Assembly (NCBI GenBank): GCA_009845425.1
Contig: VXZQ01000002.1
Location: 62,001 to 126,000, forward strand
Length of the DNA: 64,000 bases
Direction: 5' to 3'
Origin: Holophagales bacterium
GTDB lineage: Bacteria > Acidobacteriota > Thermoanaerobaculia > Multivoradales > Multivoraceae
Shown: positions 61,550-64,000 of the stretch, piece after piece
Numbering within the stretch: position 1 is the stretch's first letter
Layout: every line of letters begins with the position of its first letter
The notes under the pieces: generated by a model
Databases searched by the model: none
What the model saw: the letters and a program-made list of their open reading frames with translations, nothing else
Told to the model about the DNA's origin: nothing
Program-made: the position numbers and the translations under genes

Positions 61550-61555
61550 TAGAAT
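61550..61555 (+). promoter_or_regulatory. Candidate -10 element (TAGAAT)
   Basis: TAGAAT preceded by TCCG lies nine bases before the hemC-hemD ATG, implying a very short or absent leader. No -35 is evident. Confidence 0.35.
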
Positions 61556-61564
61556 CCCGATCCG

Positions 61565-63415
61565 ATGGCTCCGATCGTCATCGGCACCAGGGCGACGCCA
61601 CTGGCGCGGATTCAGGCCGACCTGGTTGCCCGCCGGCTCGGTGCACTGGGCGTGGACACGGAGGTCCGAGCCATGTCATCCCAGGGCGACCGCAGCCTGG
61701 GGGGCAGCTTCGCCCAGGCCAAGGGCGTGTTCACCGGGGAGCTGGCCGCGGCGCTGCGCGACGGTTCGGTCGACATCGTCGTCCACTCGCTGAAGGACCT
61801 GCCGGTCGAGGACGAGGACGACCTGGTGATCGCGGCGGTGCCGGAGCGGGAGCGACCGTTCGATCTGCTGCTGTTCGCGCCGGATCTCAAGACTGCCGGA
61901 GAAGGAGAAACGAGCGAACCGACGGCGGAACTCGCGACCCTGCTCGACGCCCGCGAAGACGCTGCCGTCCGAAACGTGGCAGCGGCCGCCGACGCGTTCG
62001 CGCCGCTGCCCCCGGGCGCGCACCTGGGCACGTCGTCCCCACGCCGGCAAGCCGGCGCGCTGGCGGTCCGGCCCGACCTCGTCTGCTGCGCGGTCCGCGG
62101 CTCCGTCGGCCGCCGGCTCGAGTGGCTCCAGAGCGGTGCCATCGACGCCCTCCTGGCGGCGGAGGCGGGCGTCCTGCGCCTGGCGCGAAGCGGTCAACTC
62201 GAAGCTCCGGACGCCGCCATCCGTGGTTACCGCCTCGACCTCCGCTCCTGGCCCTGCGCTCCCGGGCAGGGCGCCCTGGCCGTACAGATCCTGCGTGGCG
62301 GCCGGCTGGACGGACACCCCGCAATGGCCGCGCTCGACCACGCCCCGAGCCGTGACGCGGCGTTCGCCGAGCGTTCCCTGCTCGGCCGGCTCGGCGGCGG
62401 CTGCCTGCGACCGTTCGGCGCCTGGGCGGACGCGCGCGCCGCCGGCGAGGAGAGGGCGGTGCTGAACGAGGTTCATGCGCTGATTGCGGCAGATGACTGG
62501 CGTGAGTCCGCGGGAGTCGGGGAGGCGCCCCGCGTCGTTCACGCCGCGGCTTCAGTAGCGGACGGCGCGGTCGATCTCGACGCCCTGGCTGGGCGGATCG
62601 AACGGGGTCTCGGAGAAGTGGCCCCCGACCCTGCGGCCGGTGCACCCAGTGTGGGGCTTCCTGATCTCATTGTGACTTCCGGTCCGGCGACCGTCCAGCG
62701 TCTGACCAGGCGGCTCGACCCGGCAATCCGGATCGCGGCCTTACCGGCGACCGCGGTCGAGGTCCTCGACACGCCCTGGCCGGCCGACCGCATCGACCTG
62801 AACCGCCCGCGCCGCCAGTGGCCCTGGCTGCTCGTCTCCTCGCCGACCGCCGCGCGGGTAACAGCAAAGCGGGCGCTCCGCGAACCCGCCTGGGGGCGGC
62901 TGCCGTGGTGCGCGCTCGGCGAAGGCACCGCCCGCGCGCTGCTTGCGGCCGGCGTGCCGCCGAACCTGGCCGCGCGGGCCTCCGGCGGCGGGGAGTTCGC
63001 TCGCTACGCGGCCCGGGTGCTAGACCCCCATTGCCCGCTGTTCGTGCCGCATTCCGCCCGCGGCGGAGGGTCGCTCGTTGAAGCGCTCGAGGCCGCGGGC
63101 CGCCAGGTAACAGCCTGGGAGACCTACACCGTGCATCCGAACGCCGAACTCGACTGGCCCCAAGGTTGGCAAGCGGCTCACGCCCGCGTACTCTTCACCG
63201 CTCCATCGGCGGTTTCCGCCTTCGTAGCGTCCGGCCTGGACTGGCCGGGAAGCTGCTGGGCGATCGGAGCCGCCACAGCCGCGGCGCTCCGCAGCGCCGG
63301 AGCCGGCAACGTGAAGTGCGCACAGGAACCGACCGCCGCCGGCATCGAACGCCTGTGGCTCGATGAAGTGGGCGCCCAGCCGAAAGCCAATCGCGACCCG
63401 AGGGAAAACGGATGA
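61565..63415 (+). CDS. hemCD: Fused porphobilinogen deaminase / uroporphyrinogen-III synthase
   Basis: A two-domain haem-pathway enzyme of 616 residues. Residues 1-355 are HemC: GTRATPLARIQADLVARRL, HSLKDLP, GTSSPRRQAG, CAPGQGALAVQ and GGGCLRPFGAWA with the dipyrromethane cysteine Cys280. From about 370 a HemD-type domain follows (LVSSPTAARVTAKRAL, GEGTARALLAAG, LFTAPSAVSAFVASG, AIGAATAAALRSAGA). Fusion lets the unstable hydroxymethylbilane pass directly to ring closure. The stop overlaps the hemL start (ATGA). Confidence 0.93.
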   Translation: MAPIVIGTRATPLARIQADLVARRLGALGVDTEVRAMSSQGDRSLGGSFAQAKGVFTGELAAALRDGSVDIVVHSLKDLPVEDEDDLVIAAVPERERPFDLLLFAPDLKTAGEGETSEPTAELATLLDAREDAAVRNVAAAADAFAPLPPGAHLGTSSPRRQAGALAVRPDLVCCAVRGSVGRRLEWLQSGAIDALLAAEAGVLRLARSGQLEAPDAAIRGYRLDLRSWPCAPGQGALAVQILRGGRLDGHPAMAALDHAPSRDAAFAERSLLGRLGGGCLRPFGAWADARAAGEERAVLNEVHALIAADDWRESAGVGEAPRVVHAAASVADGAVDLDALAGRIERGLGEVAPDPAAGAPSVGLPDLIVTSGPATVQRLTRRLDPAIRIAALPATAVEVLDTPWPADRIDLNRPRRQWPWLLVSSPTAARVTAKRALREPAWGRLPWCALGEGTARALLAAGVPPNLAARASGGGEFARYAARVLDPHCPLFVPHSARGGGSLVEALEAAGRQVTAWETYTVHPNAELDWPQGWQAAHARVLFTAPSAVSAFVASGLDWPGSCWAIGAATAAALRSAGAGNVKCAQEPTAAGIERLWLDEVGAQPKANRDPRENG

Positions 63416-64000
63416 GCGCCGGACGAAGCAGCGAGGATCTCTGGGCGGAGGCGCAGCGCCACCTGGTCGGCGGCGTGAACAGCCCGGTGCGCGCCTACCG
63501 CGCGGTCGGCGGCACGCCGCCCTTCATCGCCGAGGCCGAGGGAGCGGTCATGCGCTCGGTCGACGGCACGACCTACGTCGACTTCGTCGGCTCCTTCGGG
63601 CCCCTGGTGCTGGGTCACAGCCACCCGTCCGTGGTCGAGGCCGTGCGCGAGGCGGCCGCCCGCGGCACGTCCTTCGCGGCGCCCCACGAGGGCGAGGTCG
63701 AGCTGGCGCGGATGGTCAAGGAACTCGTTCCGGTCATCGAGAAGATCCGCTTCGTCAACTCCGGCACCGAGGCGACCCAGTCGGCGATCCGGCTCGCCCG
63801 CGGCTGCACCGGCCGCGACCTGGTGCTCAAGTTCGAGGGCTGCTACCACGGTCACGTCGACGCACTGCTGGTCGAAGCCGGAAGCGGTCTCGCCACCTTC
63901 GGCATCGCCTCGAGCGCCGGCATCCCGGCGGCGACCGCCCGCGACACGATCGTCCTGCCGCTCGACGACGACGAGGCGCTCGAGGGAACCTTCCGGCGCC
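63412..64000 (+). CDS. hemL: Glutamate-1-semialdehyde 2,1-aminomutase, 5' part
   Basis: The first 196 codons of a PLP-dependent aminomutase; the gene runs off the window. LVGGVNSPVRAYRAVGGTPP, VDFVGSFGPLVLGHSHP, FVNSGTEATQSAIRLARG and KFEGCYHGHVDALLVEAGSG are diagnostic. It makes 5-aminolaevulinate by the C5 route from glutamyl-tRNA, so gltX in this window supplies the same pathway. It is co-translated with hemCD through an ATGA overlap. Confidence 0.95.
   Translation, partial: MSAGRSSEDLWAEAQRHLVGGVNSPVRAYRAVGGTPPFIAEAEGAVMRSVDGTTYVDFVGSFGPLVLGHSHPSVVEAVREAAARGTSFAAPHEGEVELARMVKELVPVIEKIRFVNSGTEATQSAIRLARGCTGRDLVLKFEGCYHGHVDALLVEAGSGLATFGIASSAGIPAATARDTIVLPLDDDEALEGTFRR

Noticed and set aside
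1..64000. tRNA genes, CRISPR arrays, insertion sequences and phage genes
   Set aside because: No cloverleaf-like segment, regularly spaced repeat, transposase motif or phage structural protein was seen on either strand, though a tRNA cannot be wholly excluded by eye.

Overview
This is a GC-rich, gene-dense chromosomal segment of a bacterium. Coding density is very high, and many adjacent genes overlap by 1-10 bases (ATGA, GTGA, TTGA, CTGA). No tRNA, rRNA, insertion sequence, prophage or CRISPR array is visible. Several features recall Acidobacteriota or a related soil/marine lineage: a complete-looking menaquinone operon, an FG-GAP/UnbV (CRTAC1-type) lipoprotein paired with a TPR protein, a huge carboxypeptidase-regulatory-like surface protein, an M2 (ACE-like) peptidase, a prolyl oligopeptidase lipoprotein and a DEAD-box helicase with a CxxC-x17-CxxC ribbon. 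That assignment is inference, not proof.

Layout. (1) 1-657: the 3' end of apaH and a small unknown gene. (2) 674-14370, minus strand: a tight run of amidase, secreted unknown protein, GbsR-like regulator, polyprenyl diphosphate synthase, menG/ubiE, menF, menD, menH, menB, menA, menE and an ATP-grasp protein. It covers menaquinone synthesis from chorismate plus the isoprenoid tail, except that menC is missing. (3) 14487-25502: M23 peptidase, TatD nuclease, Fpg-type glycosylase, two bacterial PH proteins, ornithine aminotransferase, a secreted Ig/barrel protein, an adrenodoxin-reductase-type FprA, and pruA with a leftover second copy of its 3' end beside it, then a DUF423 protein. RocD and PruA act in succession (ornithine to glutamate semialdehyde to glutamate). 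(4) 25561-38075: MscS channel, DEAD-box helicase, two tandem zinc alcohol dehydrogenases, pheA, L-2-hydroxyglutarate oxidase, an alpha/beta hydrolase, a VapBC module, a DUF420-like membrane protein, prolyl oligopeptidase, a hotdog thioesterase and an alkyladenine glycosylase whose start appears to be CTG. (5) 38260-43910: a secreted two-repeat protein, a hydroxyisobutyrate-dehydrogenase-like enzyme, and a Cpx-like envelope-stress unit (Spy/CpxP-like protein divergent from a kinase and OmpR-type regulator, with a candidate operator between). (6) 43973-55444: glnS converging on a chain of galE, DsbA-fold protein, UnbV-type lipoprotein, TPR protein and gltX, with the 1175-residue surface protein upstream. 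(7) 55584-64000: malate dehydrogenase, ferritin, MFS transporter, exonuclease III, M2 peptidase, a hemC-hemD fusion and the start of hemL.

The most unusual signals are these: three separate convergent gene pairs end on the same palindromic CTAG so that both stop codons share it; a fossil 3' end of a second pruA differs from the intact gene mostly at synonymous sites; two genes appear to start at CTG inside a CTGA overlap; an ATP-grasp enzyme is translationally coupled to menE; and TANNNT hexamers lie 6-11 bases upstream of several start codons, suggesting near-leaderless transcripts. No large defence or biosynthetic system that is plainly new was found.
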